Positions 53,301 through 63,417 of a stretch of DNA of 64,000 bases are shown piece by piece. The first letter of the stretch is position 1; every line of letters begins with the position of its first letter. Origin of the DNA: Henricia sp. BOLD:AAB3569 (lineage: Eukaryota; Echinodermata; Asteroidea; Spinulosida; Echinasteridae); assembly GCA_037783545.1 (NCBI GenBank), contig JBBELK010000032.1:930001-994000 (forward strand), read 5' to 3'. The position numbers and the translations under genes are program-made. Below the pieces are notes generated by a model. The model saw only the letters and a list, made by a program, of their open reading frames with translations. It was not told where the DNA came from and did not search any database.

Positions 53301-56300
53301 AATTACTTTAAACCCCTTTTCTCAAAAGTTAGACGAAGTACAGAGCTGGTTTTTGCTCAGGTTGGTTTTAATCATGCATAGATTTTCCATCACACAGAGG
53401 AATAAAACTATTTGTAACAGTTTACCAATCATGTATACTATCTTTAGGTCGTTTTATGAATACCGCTACAGGATTCTCCACTGGTCACCGTCTTATTCCG
53501 GGTGCTCGGAGCAGCGCCCTCACATGGTGGAAATTGAGCAACCTAGTGTTCACCGCATGACCCGTATCCGTAATCTTTCTTTTTCTCCTTTTTAAAGGCC
53601 GGCTATGAATCCGCAGACTACCCAAACCACATCCCGAGCCCTGTTCATTCCGGATCGGAGGCCAGAGGTCACAGCCATGATCAATATCACCATGGCAACG
53701 CATGGCACACATCCCATCAGCCATTTATGCCACCGATACCCCCGCCCGTTATGAACTGGCCCCCGCATGGCTTTGCTGCGCCTGGGTTTCCCCAGTATCC
53801 TCATTTTCCTGTAAGTATACCTCGACAACAAAACAATAATGCCAGGCCAAACCTGGCAACCTCAGAATCTAGGTTTCCCCGGATCCTGATACTGGGTGGT
53901 GATAGGGAGTCTTGGTACATGAAAAAATAGTCATCAAAATCACTCAACAGTTTTTTGTGCAGCGAGGTACATGCAAGCCCTCATAGGAGTGACTGCCTAT
54001 TGACTTTGTCAATTAATCAGATCTGGTTCATATAATACCCGTTTCATATTACATGGGGAAAAATGGTTTAGGGTGGGTAGGTGGGAAGAATTTTTTTTTT
54101 TTTAATCTAATTATTTAGCCAAAAATATTTAGGTGGGATGACTAAAATTGAAAAATACAATAGAAATTATGAACGGTATCTGAAAATTCTTGGTGGTACC
54201 TGCCCAAAATGTCTATTATATTTTCGTATTTGAATGTGCTAGAAAGACAGTAGTAGTGTTGAGAGATTTCAGTGCTAGCTCAGAATCCTGCAAAAAATAA
54301 AATGACTTAAAGATAGTATACATGATTGGTAAACTGTTACAAATAGTTTTATCGCCCCGTGTGATTGAAGATATGCATGATTAAAACCAACCTGAGCAAA
54401 AACCAGCTCCGTACTTCATCTAACATTTGTGAAAACAGTCAAAAAAGGGTTTGCAGTCATTTCGCCCAAAAACCACTTCGCCCTGAACCATTTCTCCCTG
54501 AAACACTGCCCGTGCACGGAGTGGTTTTGGGAAGAAGTAGCATTTGGGCGATGTAGTTTTTGGACGAAGTGATTTGGGGCGAAATGGCACTCGGGCGAAT
54601 TGAATTTTCGTCTCATGAGACGAAAAATAATTATTTTACTCATTTCTCAAAGACTATAGCACTTCAGACAAATCTATTTCAGGGGAAGTTTTCTACGGTC
54701 ATCATGTTTATATTGTGTAAGTTAGGCGTAAATCTGTGAACATTTCTGATTTTCGAGATACCAATCTGAATCATGTATACTGCCTTTAAATATTAAAAGC
54801 TTGTTTACGTACATTAAAGGGCCCCTTATTTGGGATTTTTATCAATGAAATCTATGCTATAAATCCAATATACTCGGTTACATTCATAAAAATCCCATTT
54901 GGAGCTTGTTTGGGGGGTTAAAACAAAGGTTTTTAGTTTTTATGCTAATGAGAATATGCATATTCATTACCAAGGTCACGATGTCACAAGAGGCAAACAC
55001 AGGAAAATCACATTCAACTGTGCACAAAAGATTCCACTTTTTTGTAAAACTTCCTGGAACTTTTGTTATACACGAGTGTTTGAGTTTGTTCTACATGTTT
55101 CCTGTTGTAAGCCATGACGAAACTGGGGGAGAAAACTGCAGCAATTTGCCAGAAGTCCAACTTGAAGTCTTATGTTTTTTCTTAACTTTTCCTTTCCGTC
55201 TTCCTTACATGATGCACTCCAAACAGCGCCCTCTGTCTGTGGTTTATTGCAATGAAATCTTCAAACGAACAATAGCATGTCTTGCTGAACAAGTAATCCA
55301 TCATATGAAGCAAAGATTAGGCAAAAAGTTGTTTAGCATGTCACAGGCCCTTTAACTTCAACCGTTTTCTTTATATCATGCATGCTCATTGTGGATTTTT
55401 TTCCAGGGTTTAGGAATGCCTATGCCACCTGTGACCGCACCGATCCCCCCTCCACCTCCGCCCATGCCTGTACCCCCAGCACTAGAGGAAGGGGATGATG
55501 ATGCACTACACGCTATGCTCATGTCTTGGTACATGAGTGGATATCACACGGGTTACTATCAGGTAATAGTCCTTACTGTCTCAAATTTAGGCTGGATTTA
55601 TACTGATCTTTTCATGCGTATATTGACGTGCGGCGCTTTGAGAAAAAGTGGCATGGAAGTAATTCTAAGTGAACTGAAGCTACACACAGAATCAACTTGG
55701 GTGGAAAGTGTTTTTGTGATCCTGTTTTTTTTGTTCATGCGTAGTTTCACTTGAATTTCTTCCATGCCTCTTTTCCACCACTTATTTATAGCTATGGTCG
55801 CAAAAACTTAGCCCATGCTGTGCAAGAAGCATGGTTGTAATGACTCGGACTCGAGTCCCGATTTTTACTGACTTGACTTGAGACTCGAACCTCAAATGAC
55901 TTGAGACTCGAACCTCAAATGACTTGACTTGAGACTCAAACCTCAAGGGACCGAATTGTACTTCACCACTAAAGAAACCTTGGCCAGAGCAACATGAATG
56001 CGATTTTCAGCGTTTAGACTCATTTTCAAAATTAGCTTTAACAAATTTACTGTCATGACTACTTGAATTGACCCAACTTGACCAACATGTCTGAGCGATT
56101 CTGCGAATAAAACCATTATAAATCAAAAGAAAGACATCAACAAACTCATCCGAAGAAATTTCAGCTTTGTCAAATGTACCACGTTTAAAAAAAACATGAA
56201 AATCCTTATGCGTTTTCCTGGTCTTGGCGGGGTGTTTCAAATATTTGTTCTCAGTTGATCGGGTACTATGTGGCTTGCGTCATGCACTCTGTGGCGCACA

Positions 56301-56993
56301 TCATATACTGTGTGTGCGCGCGATCCATAAAAATGCATCGCATTGGAACACGCACACGCAGTACACAGCGCTTATGCATTTTGGACCGCGTAGATGCAAA
56401 CCAAAAATAAGTAAATCGTTTGCAAACGATCTAAATAATTTCATCTTTACGGATTATTTTCTGGTAAAATTATATCATTTTGAGCGGAAACCTTTCATTG
56501 GGTAGTTGCTATTAATTCAATCTTTACTTTCAGAACTTTTCCCCTGTAAACTCGTCGATTACTTTTTGGGGTCATTGCAAATAATACACTAGGCCTTTAA
56601 CTTGACTTGGGACTCGAAGGCAGTTTGGTTTGGCTTGACTTTACTTGGGACTCGAAGGCAGCTTCACTTGACTTGAGACTCGAAGGCAGCCTGACTTGAC
56701 TTGACTTGACTCTCGAGCAGGAGACTTATTACAACCCTGGCGAGAAGTGACTGATTTTTGCAGAGCGCGTTACATTTTATGATATACAGTGTTAAATCCG
56801 AGTATTCTCAAAATAGTACTCAAGTGGTACTCGTACTCGAGTACTAAACTGCATTACACCATCTTAATATCTCCAGGGTCTGAAGCAAGGAAGAACCAAT
56901 CAGAACGCTTCATCTGAGTCTCAAGAAAATTTCCGAAGACGAACACGAGGGGGCCAACAAAGACCAAAAAGAAATGGCGCTCAGTCCAGATAG
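47378..56993 (+). CDS. SMN1: SMN, survival motor neuron protein, complete 7-exon gene
   Basis: SMN with the Gemins loads Sm proteins on spliceosomal snRNAs in the cytoplasm and also acts in nuclear Cajal/gem bodies. Exons: 47378-47428, 49692-49772, 50977-51096, 51526-51732, 53598-53810, 55407-55562, 56877-56993 (stop TAG); 314 residues, all introns phase 0. An in-frame TAA at 47351 precedes the ATG. Domains: Gemin2-binding helix at about 24-44 ([19 protein letters not shown]); Lys/Arg-rich exon 3; Tudor domain 85-135 with cage positions Tyr95, Tyr102, Phe120, Tyr123 and Asn125, where human has Trp102, Tyr109, Tyr127, Tyr130 and Asn132; Pro-rich 195-250 ([19 protein letters not shown]); YG-box oligomerisation helix about 258-277 ([16 protein letters not shown]). 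The Arg/Gly-containing tail ([16 protein letters not shown]) replaces the vertebrate exon 7-8 end. Neighbours are SUGP1 head-to-head and SERF tail-to-tail. Confidence 0.97.
47962..48292. mobile_element. Fold-back element, about 130-bp arms
   Basis: CACACCCAAAAATTTCCTTC, CCTACAGTGGTTTGAGATGT, CAAAATTTCCTCTTGCGTGG and AATCAGGAC are mirrored by GTCCTGATT, CCACGCAAGAGGAAATTTTG, ACATCTCAAACCACTGTAGG and TTTTTGGGTGTG. The spacer is about 65 bp. SMN intron 1. It resembles a recent insertion because the arms are almost identical. Confidence 0.85.
48392..48985. mobile_element. Giant near-perfect palindrome (family L)
   Basis: The left arm runs AAACAAATGTGTCATTTTCT, CACCGTGACACACTAATTCC, AACCTTGTCAGGCATAACCA, CCTTGAGGGAAATAACCAAC to GTGTCTAGTCTGTGTAC; the right arm is its inverse down to AAAATGACACATTTT. 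The arms are about 270-300 bp. A 58-bp block (GTCTGTGT.CAAAGGAATACC and GGTTACCAGACGTGAT) is duplicated on the left arm. One arm also occurs at 23865-24190. SMN intron 1. Confidence 0.85.
49793..50480. mobile_element. Two inverted-repeat elements in SMN intron 2
   Basis: 49793-49931: TGGCCGTCCAAAGTTGTCAA against TGTTGACATCTTTGGATGGCC; its left end also recurs at 46147. 49992-50480: CAGTGAGGACTCAACTCCCG and AGAAATTCTCCCCTTCTGGC against GCCAGAAGAGGAGAATTTCT and CGGGAGTTTGAGTCCTCACTG. The interior of the second is AT-rich without an ORF. Confidence 0.8.
50669..50866. mobile_element. MITE with TACCATGCACGAACACCC ends
   Basis: Left ATACCATGCACGAACACCCA and right GGGTGTCCGACCGTGCGTGG with TAATCTTTCTG. 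Similar left ends occur at 18393 (CATGCACAGACACCC) and 46203 (CCATGCACAAACACCC), so this is a dispersed family. SMN intron 2. Confidence 0.65.
51735..52243. repeat. TCGACCGTTGTAC tandem-motif element in SMN intron 4
   Basis: 51738-51866 carries AACTCAACCGTTGTACCAAC and CAGCTCGACCGTTGTAC four to five times. 52138-52243 carries the inverse (ACGGTCGAGTTGG, GGTGGAGTTGGC, ending AGTCGAGTTGACTGTAA). Together they form terminal repeats of a roughly 510-bp unit comparable to 22971-23852 and to 46785-46965. Immediately after the Tudor exon, so read-through gives a spurious ORF. Confidence 0.7.
52961..53446. mobile_element. MITE family A, full-length copy 1
   Basis: Starts TTAAAGGCAGTATATACATG, ends TTTACCAATCATGTATACTA and TCTTTA. 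The interior has GTCTCATGAGAC, then a CGCCCCAAAACCATTTCGCC array and GTTGGTTTTAATCATGCATA. It ends about 150 bp before SMN exon 53598-53810. Confidence 0.85.
54307..54789. mobile_element. MITE family A, full-length copy 2 (inverse)
   Basis: TTAAAGATAGTATACATGAT at the left and CATGTATACTGCCTTTAA at the right. It lies in reverse orientation to 52961-53446. Its central array reads TTTGGGCGATGTAGTTTTTG. SMN intron 5. Confidence 0.85.
54826..55357. mobile_element. MITE family I, full-length copy
   Basis: TTAAAGGGCCCCTTATTTGG at the left and CACAGGCCCTTTAA at the right, 532 bp; the right 270 bp matches 1-307. It contains the word CAGCGCCCTCTGTCTGTG. It sits about 50 bp before SMN exon 55407-55562, so a 149-codon ORF here is not genic. 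Confidence 0.8.
55845..56725. repeat. GACTTGACTTGAGACTCG tandem array split by a family K element
   Basis: 55848-55950 and 56600-56725 are both degenerate tandem arrays of CTTGACTTGAGACTCGAA-like units. Between them, about 56025-56600 is an inverse copy of 24604-25100 (TTTCAGCTTTGTCAAATGTA, GGTCTTGGCGGGGTGTTTCA, end ACTAGGCCTTTAA). The array was probably continuous before the insertion. SMN intron 6. Confidence 0.7.
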
Positions 56994-57804
56994 CAGTAGC
57001 CGAACTTCAGTTCCTTTTTTGTATTTTCAAGTAAATTCCTTAATTTCTCAGGATACGTAAAGTGAGAGGGTGCAAAAAAGTATAACTTGAAAAGTTCTTT
57101 AATATACTCGACAAAAAAAAACGCACAACTGTATTGTCATCTGAAATTTTGTGAGATATATATAACACGTGTCTGGCAGACCCAACAAGGTCACAAGCCC
57201 AGACAATGCATAGTTCCGACCTGTCAATCAAGCGATTTTCTGCCCATACAGTTTGTATGTTGTATGCACCAGTGACCGGGTGAATTTTTGTTTCAATGTC
57301 GGGCGATTCGCTGTTCAAAGGTAGGAAAGCGCATTTTTATGAAATATGTCATCCCTGCATTACTAGCCCTTCGTTCAGTGTGTGCTACGGTAACTGTCGA
57401 CCCCAAAACATAAATACCTTTGAGTTTTCTCCAATGAATCTGTGCTTTCCATGCCGAGTCCCGTTGCTTTGTACGTTGTGTCGCCATTTTTTTTGCGATG
57501 GCTTGTGAGCACATAGCAACAATATCTAAGTGGCGGGGTTAACTGGGCAATCTCGGAACTATGCATTGGTGCAGATGAAATTTACAATACTTCACACGAA
57601 TGTTGTAAAAAAAATTTGCACCGTGGTAGGTAATTTGCAAAATATTACCAGTTGCAAAAATGTGTGTTTCATTTTCTATTGAGTATATTTGTGTCTCTGT
57701 TTGTATATGTTTTGTCCGGTGTTAAATAGCCCACTGTTGATATGGTTGTGCCAAGCAAAAGCATGTTGCGTTTAGTATTTTCACGACAAGTTTGAGCTAA
57801 AAAA

Positions 57805-57810
57805 AATAAA
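57805..57810 (+). terminator. Candidate poly(A) signal of SMN
   Basis: AATAAA about 810 bases after the SMN stop. No earlier AATAAA was found in 56994-57804, so the 3' UTR would be long; ATTAAA-type variants were not exhaustively excluded. Confidence 0.35.
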
Positions 57811-58125
57811 ATTGTTAACTTACGTTGATGAATTGTTTGGCAAAAATATGTTGTCTAATGTTTCAGAAAAACCAAAAGCAGAGCAGGTCTTCTGTTAATC
57901 TACAACTTGCACGCTCCCTGCATTTGCTATTCTCTGTGAAGTTCGTAGGTCATATTTCTTGTTCGTTGTATAACCATAGTGTATGCCTTAACCCCTTAGG
58001 GTGTATGTAAAATCATATTGATTTTGGAGGATTGAGGAGTGTTAGGGTTAAGGAAAGTTTGCTACCGTGTTTCTACTGAGAGCACCGGTATTAAACGGTT
58101 TTTGCCAATGGGTTGGGCAACGCTC

Positions 58126-58611
58126 TTAACCATTATTTTGGCTTGTATCTACTGCAGATAAAATACTGGTTATTTGGGGCACAGGCAAAACTTTTTGTCT
58201 TGCCGTTGCACACACACCGGCAAATAACCATTTAAGGCTGTCTCTACTGGATGGATAAAAGTTCCGAAGACAGTTGTTGAGCTTAGTAGAAATACGATCT
58301 ATACTCAAAAGAAACTTACCACCTTTTAAATAGCAACAATAACACTGCATGTAGTAATGTGTGAACTTATTTGTGGACAATAGTGTCCTCACTGTCGGAC
58401 CAAATGGTGTCTGAAGGTCACTTGAACCTTTAATGGTCACTTCATGGCACAGCTGTTCTGACTGTCGGTGATTAGCCAAGGGGTATGGGATGATTGTGAT
58501 GTTGGCTTTAAAAAGGCCAGTGCAAAACGCCACGATTGTCGGGGGAATCAAAGACTGGTAGGCAGTATGCGCCGACGATACACTGCCTGTATCCAAATCA
58601 ATGGTGGCCAC
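58126..58611 (-). CDS. Unassigned 161-codon ORF between SMN and SERF
   Basis: Open from the CAT at 58609-58611 to the stop near 58126. The product would begin MATIDLDTGSVSSAHTAYQS and contains a Cys-rich patch (YMQCYCCYLKGG). I recognise no domain, signal peptide or membrane segment. It lies in otherwise gene-free, largely repeat-free sequence downstream of SMN on the opposite strand. It may be chance, a single-exon lineage-specific gene, or an exon; no splice or poly(A) context supports it strongly. Confidence 0.2.
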   Translation of the reverse strand: MATIDLDTGSVSSAHTAYQSLIPPTIVAFCTGLFKANITIIPYPLANHRQSEQLCHEVTIKGSSDLQTPFGPTVRTLLSTNKFTHYYMQCYCCYLKGGKFLLSIDRISTKLNNCLRNFYPSSRDSLKWLFAGVCATARQKVLPVPQITSILSAVDTSQNNG

Positions 58612-59087
58612 ACATGCTATTGAAAGGGGACTGACATTGCACCCTCTTCTGTAGAACGAGATGGTGTATCTTGGTCAAAAACTTGACATGTCAATGTTTC
58701 AATTGTTGGTTTGTTTTATTTTGAACAAGTGGTGCGTTTCAGTATACATGTATGTTGAAAGATTTTCCACAAACTGCCTTTGTGTACTATGTACCGCACA
58801 GTCTGTTGTTATACATGTACAATATATCAGTTTTGTTTGGCAAAAGTATTAAACCCGGGCAAAAAGTTTAGCAAATTTGTACTTGTGTGTGTAGAAAGGA
58901 ATTAAACAATCGACAACGTATTGGCAAGGACATGATTTAATAATTATGTACAAAATGTCTTAAAATATAGGTATAAGTGGTTTTTCATAGACGAGAGTAA
59001 TTTGAATAAACAGGGTTTTGAAAAGTGGTAAATACAATCAAGCTACATGTACATGCACATTACAAAAATGTTTTATACAACAGGTTT

Positions 59088-59214
59088 TAAAGGCAGAGGC
59101 TCGTCAATGTGTACATGACACGAAATACACAGCTCCACAGCAAAGGCACGGATCTGCATATTTCGTGGCACGAATTTGGCCTCGCGCGCATTGACGAGCC
59201 TGTGCTTTTAAGCA
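59088..59214. mobile_element. Hairpin MITE family B, copy 3
   Basis: TTTAAAGGCAGAGGCTCGTC at the left and ATTGACGAGCCTGTGC at the right, with CACGAAATACACAGCTCC against GATCTGCATATTTCGTGG. It is a more diverged copy of 45020-45157. The flanks 57811-58125 and 58612-59087 show nothing recognisable; 59215-60045 contains only short ORFs without support. Confidence 0.75.
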
Positions 59215-60045
59215 TGCAACACAAGATAATTAGTTTAATTTAAAATGCTACAGAAAGTTCATTGTAATACATGCATTTCCAACAACGACCGGGGTCACAC
59301 AACATTTTGTAATACAGTGGGGTCACATGCACACAAAAGTCTATTACAAGGTTGTAATAGACGAATCCCAAATTGACCTATCTGCGCACTTCCATTGCTT
59401 AAAGATAGTGTGAAAAACACCGTTTTTGCGCCAGGTCCGACTTCCCATGTTTGGTGCGTGCAGCGCGCCCTCTGGACTGGTAGCCTGCCAAACTCTTTTC
59501 TTCTGTCTCGGAAGACTTTCCTGAGACAGAGGAAACTGATTGGAGGGTGTGTTGCAGACCGATGACGGGAGGTCAGACAAGTCTACGCCTTGAATTATTG
59601 GCAGACTGCCAATAATTCGAAATGTATATTCAGCACGATATAGGGCCTAAGGACTCCCCCTATATGACTCAACACACTCTTTCCTTTTGTTAACGCACCA
59701 ACCCTCCCTAAAAACTGAAAGGAATTCCTTTGAAGTTTAAGACACAATGGTAGAGGGCGGTACCCTCGGCCCCATATGAAATGTTGACAGTACATGTAAT
59801 TGTTTATCAAACCTGCAAGTGAATTAATGTACGTACATGCACAATACGTCCTACACACCACGCAGAACAGCACACGTACACACTCAGTCTGTACAATACT
59901 GCCGACTTGACATGTAAACCCTCGCTTTCAATAGTGGAAGTGTGCAGAACGGTCTAGACAATTGTATCTGCATGACAGACTCACACCTTGTCACGGGAAT
60001 AAGTGGAAACAGTCATTTAAATATAAAAATTGACAACATACTAAT

Positions 60046-61443
60046 ATAAGCTTGTGCGGTATTTCGGTAATACCGGAATACAGACGAACTCGGTTAGGAG
60101 TTCATTACCGCGGTATTTCTGAACTGTTAATGGCAATCAAATAAAAGATAGCTAACAAATCATACCAGTATTGAATGTTTTGCAGTATAAATACCATACA
60201 CCCTCGCCACTAATTGTTCATAGGCGTGCAATTTTTCAGGTGATCAGCTGATTTCCTCTTTTTTGTTTCCTCATCTGTCCCATTGTTGGAGATGTTTTGC
60301 ATGCCTGAATATAACATAACACCGGGCCCAGAAAGTGTAAATATGGTGAGTAAACATGAATTTAGCAGTAAGAAAATTTCAAGTTTTCCTTTGAAAACAC
60401 TTATAATTGATATGTCATGCTCAATAGACTTCGTGCATGGAGTCTCAACTGGCGAGGGTGTATGGTATTTTTTCCAAGTTTTATATCTTTGGGCGTCTCA
60501 AAATAAGTTTTGGACGTGCATAATGTCTGTAAAATTACTCTACTAACGACACAGCACGCTTGCAATTTCCAACATGTCTGTCTGTCCATCCGGCCTGCAA
60601 GCGCAGCTCGCATCCGTTTCACGTGCACGGTGCACATACAAGCTCTGTGTATTGTCAAATTGTCCAGAAGATAAGTGGGAAAATACACGTACTTTGTTTT
60701 AGATTTCTCATGCGATGAGAAATATGCTTGGTCAATATAGATGCAATATCGTTCCAGTCATTTTGCCCAACCTGAGCCCCGGAAAACTATGTTTGCCCAA
60801 GCAGCATCACATGCACACTACGCCATCCATGAAAGTGCTTGGGCACGCGAAATGGCATTTGGGCGAAGTAATTGTAAACACTCGCGATCTTGGGAGACTA
60901 CCAGTACAATTTTGGACGATATGAAATCTGCACTGAAAGAATTTTTGTATGCACAGGTACAGGTACTTCACATCCTTATTGTTATGACATAATAGAAAAG
61001 GACTCGGTAATTATATAATATTTAAGGGTGATATGAGAATATACCGCACGAGTCATGAAAATACTGAACGAGCCGAAGGCAAGTTTGGTATTTCCATGAC
61101 GAGTGCGGTATATTCTCATATCACCCGAAAAGACATCCAATATTATTATTGTTATATAAAATGAAGCTACATGTATCTTCTATTTTTGTAAGATTTTTGT
61201 CTGTTTTGTGTTGAAAACTTCAGTTATTTTCACAGTTTACAACTGCATGCGCTTTTGTTACTGTTGTACACTATTATTTTGTTACTGTACTAACATGCGC
61301 AATCCATTCCCTCGATGCATAACGTGCGCGTGTGTTCAGGGTGCGCCCAGCGTGCACGCGCATCGAATACGCAAAAGTTTAATTTTATATAATAATACCG
61401 AATACCGCGGCCGTGTCCTAAACCCAATACCGCACAAGCTTAT
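60046..61443. mobile_element. 1.4-kb element with ATAAGCTTGTGCGGTATT ends, carrying a nested family C MITE
   Basis: Left ATAAGCTTGTGCGGTATTTC and right AATACCGCACAAGCTTAT are inverted. Inside, 61011-61403 is a family C copy (GGTGATATGAGAATATACCG, its inverse, and TTTTATATAATAATA). 60186-60470 resembles 16360-16660. 60760-60880 has TTTGCCCAA.C words like the family A centre. The ends relate it to 12675-13158. No transposase ORF. Confidence 0.6.
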
Positions 61444-61528
61444 ACTAATTTTAACTGTCTACATGTTTTTTGCTACAAAAATATTATCTTGGCCTGTCTG
61501 TGTAGCCTGTAAGTGGTGGAGGTGCACG

Positions 61529-61534
61529 TTTATT
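61529..61534 (-). terminator. Candidate poly(A) signal of SERF
   Basis: AATAAA on the minus strand, 26 bases past the stop. A second AATAAA overlaps the stop codon itself (61558-61563), which could give a very short 3' UTR. Confidence 0.4.
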
Positions 61535-61559
61535 ATAAATCTTTCAGCAAGGAGCAGGT

Positions 61560-63378
61560 TTATTTCTTGCTGGCTCCCGCCTCGCTACCTGCAGCTTTCT
61601 TCTCTTCGGCTTTCTTCTGTTTTTCTCTCATCGCATCAGCATCCCTAGCAAGAAACAAATCCATTCGAACAAATTTGCAAAAGTACCAAATTATTATGAT
61701 TATTCCATTTATGCAAGTGTCAAAAAAACATGTCCTACTTTTGATTCTAAATAACCCTGTGGGGCTCACAGCCGGCCACAGCTCACGGCTAATAGCGGCA
61801 GAGCCCGCCCTCTTGTGGTTTTGCATTGTTTGCGGAATTTTGACATATGCGCCACGACGAAACATGTGTTAAGCAGCCACGAGTACGGAGAAAATATAAA
61901 GAAAAATTACGTTGGACAAGTTTTTTGCTGTTTAAAAGAATCATCGGGAAAAAGCAACCACTGCGCAGAATTCTGGAGATTCCAAGGACCTCCATGGTGT
62001 TTTTTCAATGTTTGATTTGGACTGTGAGGTGAGATTTCAGACAGGTGCTTTTTCACGAGAAAGGACGTGTAGTAGGGTGGTCAGGCCTAGACCCTGCGCG
62101 TGGAGACACTTACACACATACGTGCCGAGCACCATAAAATTCTCCCATTTTTCAAATTAAAAAATACAACTATTTACTGTCTTAAACATTAAAAATGACA
62201 CACCATTGGAAAGATTAGAATTTCAAATATCCAAAAATGTACACAAACAGCCGTTCAGGTACGTGTGCAACCTAGAAATTTAGGAATGAAAACCTTTGCT
62301 CCGCCCCGTTGATGATCCGGCGGCCCCCGATTTTGGACGTGTATTGAGCGAAGGCCTAACTTCGGCTGTATTTCCGCGCTCGGCCACAATGTGATTGGCA
62401 AGCAAACGGGTTTCCCTAGGTTCTTGAAGGGGCCAGGAAGTGATTTGTTTTCCCACCAGGTTGATAGCTGGTCGTGGAGAAAAGTTACGATGATTGAAGT
62501 GAACTGAAGGGAATTTACGACATGATGTAGCCACTTAAGAATGTATGTGGGGTCATTGTATGAATTCTACATGTCTGATTTGTCATAGGATGTGTTTATT
62601 TAGTGTCAATTATTTGTCGTTTTCTGAGAAAAATGGTTTTAATTTGGATGTCTAGCGTACATTTTTGGCTTTTCGCTACCTCCTTGGTGCAATTCACGCG
62701 GTGTGCAAACAAGTCCGTGCGTGTGTGGGCGATGAGCAACTAACAATGGAAATTGGGCACAAACCATGGTTATTAACAATGGTGTGTGCCCAATTTCCAT
62801 TGTTAGTTGCTCATAGTGACAAGTGGGTTTGCTTTGGCGCCACATTTGAGCAACGTTCACTATGAGGATAATGTCTCACTGATATTGCAAACTTGTTCGC
62901 ACAAAATTCATGATATTTCAAAAACCATTTGTCCAATTGTGAAAATTCAAAAAGGGATGCATTTCAAATGACAGCAGCTTTCAATTGGCACCAAATTTGT
63001 GACACTTTGTTGAAAAACAAATTTTCACCTGAAAACCCTACATGTAGCGATTTACAAAATGGTGATTGGGACAAAATAGCAAATCAGCTAAAAGTGAATC
63101 AAATTCACTTTTAGCCTTTTAAAAGGACACAAGCCATGATCAAGTACTCAATTCTTTCCGACACTTGGACCCCAAATATAGCTGTCAAGACTTCCAAAAA
63201 AATCTTTACAATTTTCCGGCCAATCTAAGCCACAATTTTGTTTCGTTAACGAAGCAAGTGGCAGTACGGTACCTTTGACGTTTATCGTCCAGCTTCTCCC
63301 CACCAGCCCCTTTTTTCTTTGCTAGGTCCTGCTGTTTTTTCTGGTTCTTGGCCCTGGCAAGCTCTCTCTGGTTACCGC
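61560..63378 (-). CDS. SERF: SERF-family small EDRK-rich protein, last two exons (start outside window)
   Basis: SERF proteins (MOAG-4 in worms) are short, disordered, highly charged factors that influence protein aggregation and bind nucleic acids. Exons on the minus strand: 63273-63378 and 61560-61644 (stop TAA 61560-61562). The first reads GGNQRELARAKNQKKQQDL followed by a Lys/Gly/Asp stretch. The second reads DADAMREKQKKAEEKKAA and ends GASKK. The N-terminal G(G)NQRELARAKNQKK is the diagnostic 4F5/SERF motif; the first codons (expected MTRG) must lie on an exon beyond 63378, not found in the remaining 620 bases. Phases join (2 then 2). It is convergent with SMN. An AATAAA for this strand lies at 61529-61534. 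Confidence 0.9.
62729..62814. repeat. Short perfect hairpin in the SERF intron
   Basis: GATGAGCAACTAACAATGGA and AATTGGGCACA are mirrored by TGTGCCCAATT and TCCATTGTTAGTTGCTCAT, with AACCATGGTTATTAACAATGG at the loop. The rest of the intron (61645-63272) has no recognised gene; 62280-62534 and nearby ORFs lack support. Confidence 0.75.
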
Positions 63379-63417
63379 CTAGTAAAGGAAAAGAACAACC
63401 ATATTGGTATTTTTTAA

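Noticed and set aside
54906..55355. 149-codon ORF in SMN intron 5
   Set aside because: It lies wholly within MITE family I, whose other copy (1-307) has indels in this frame.
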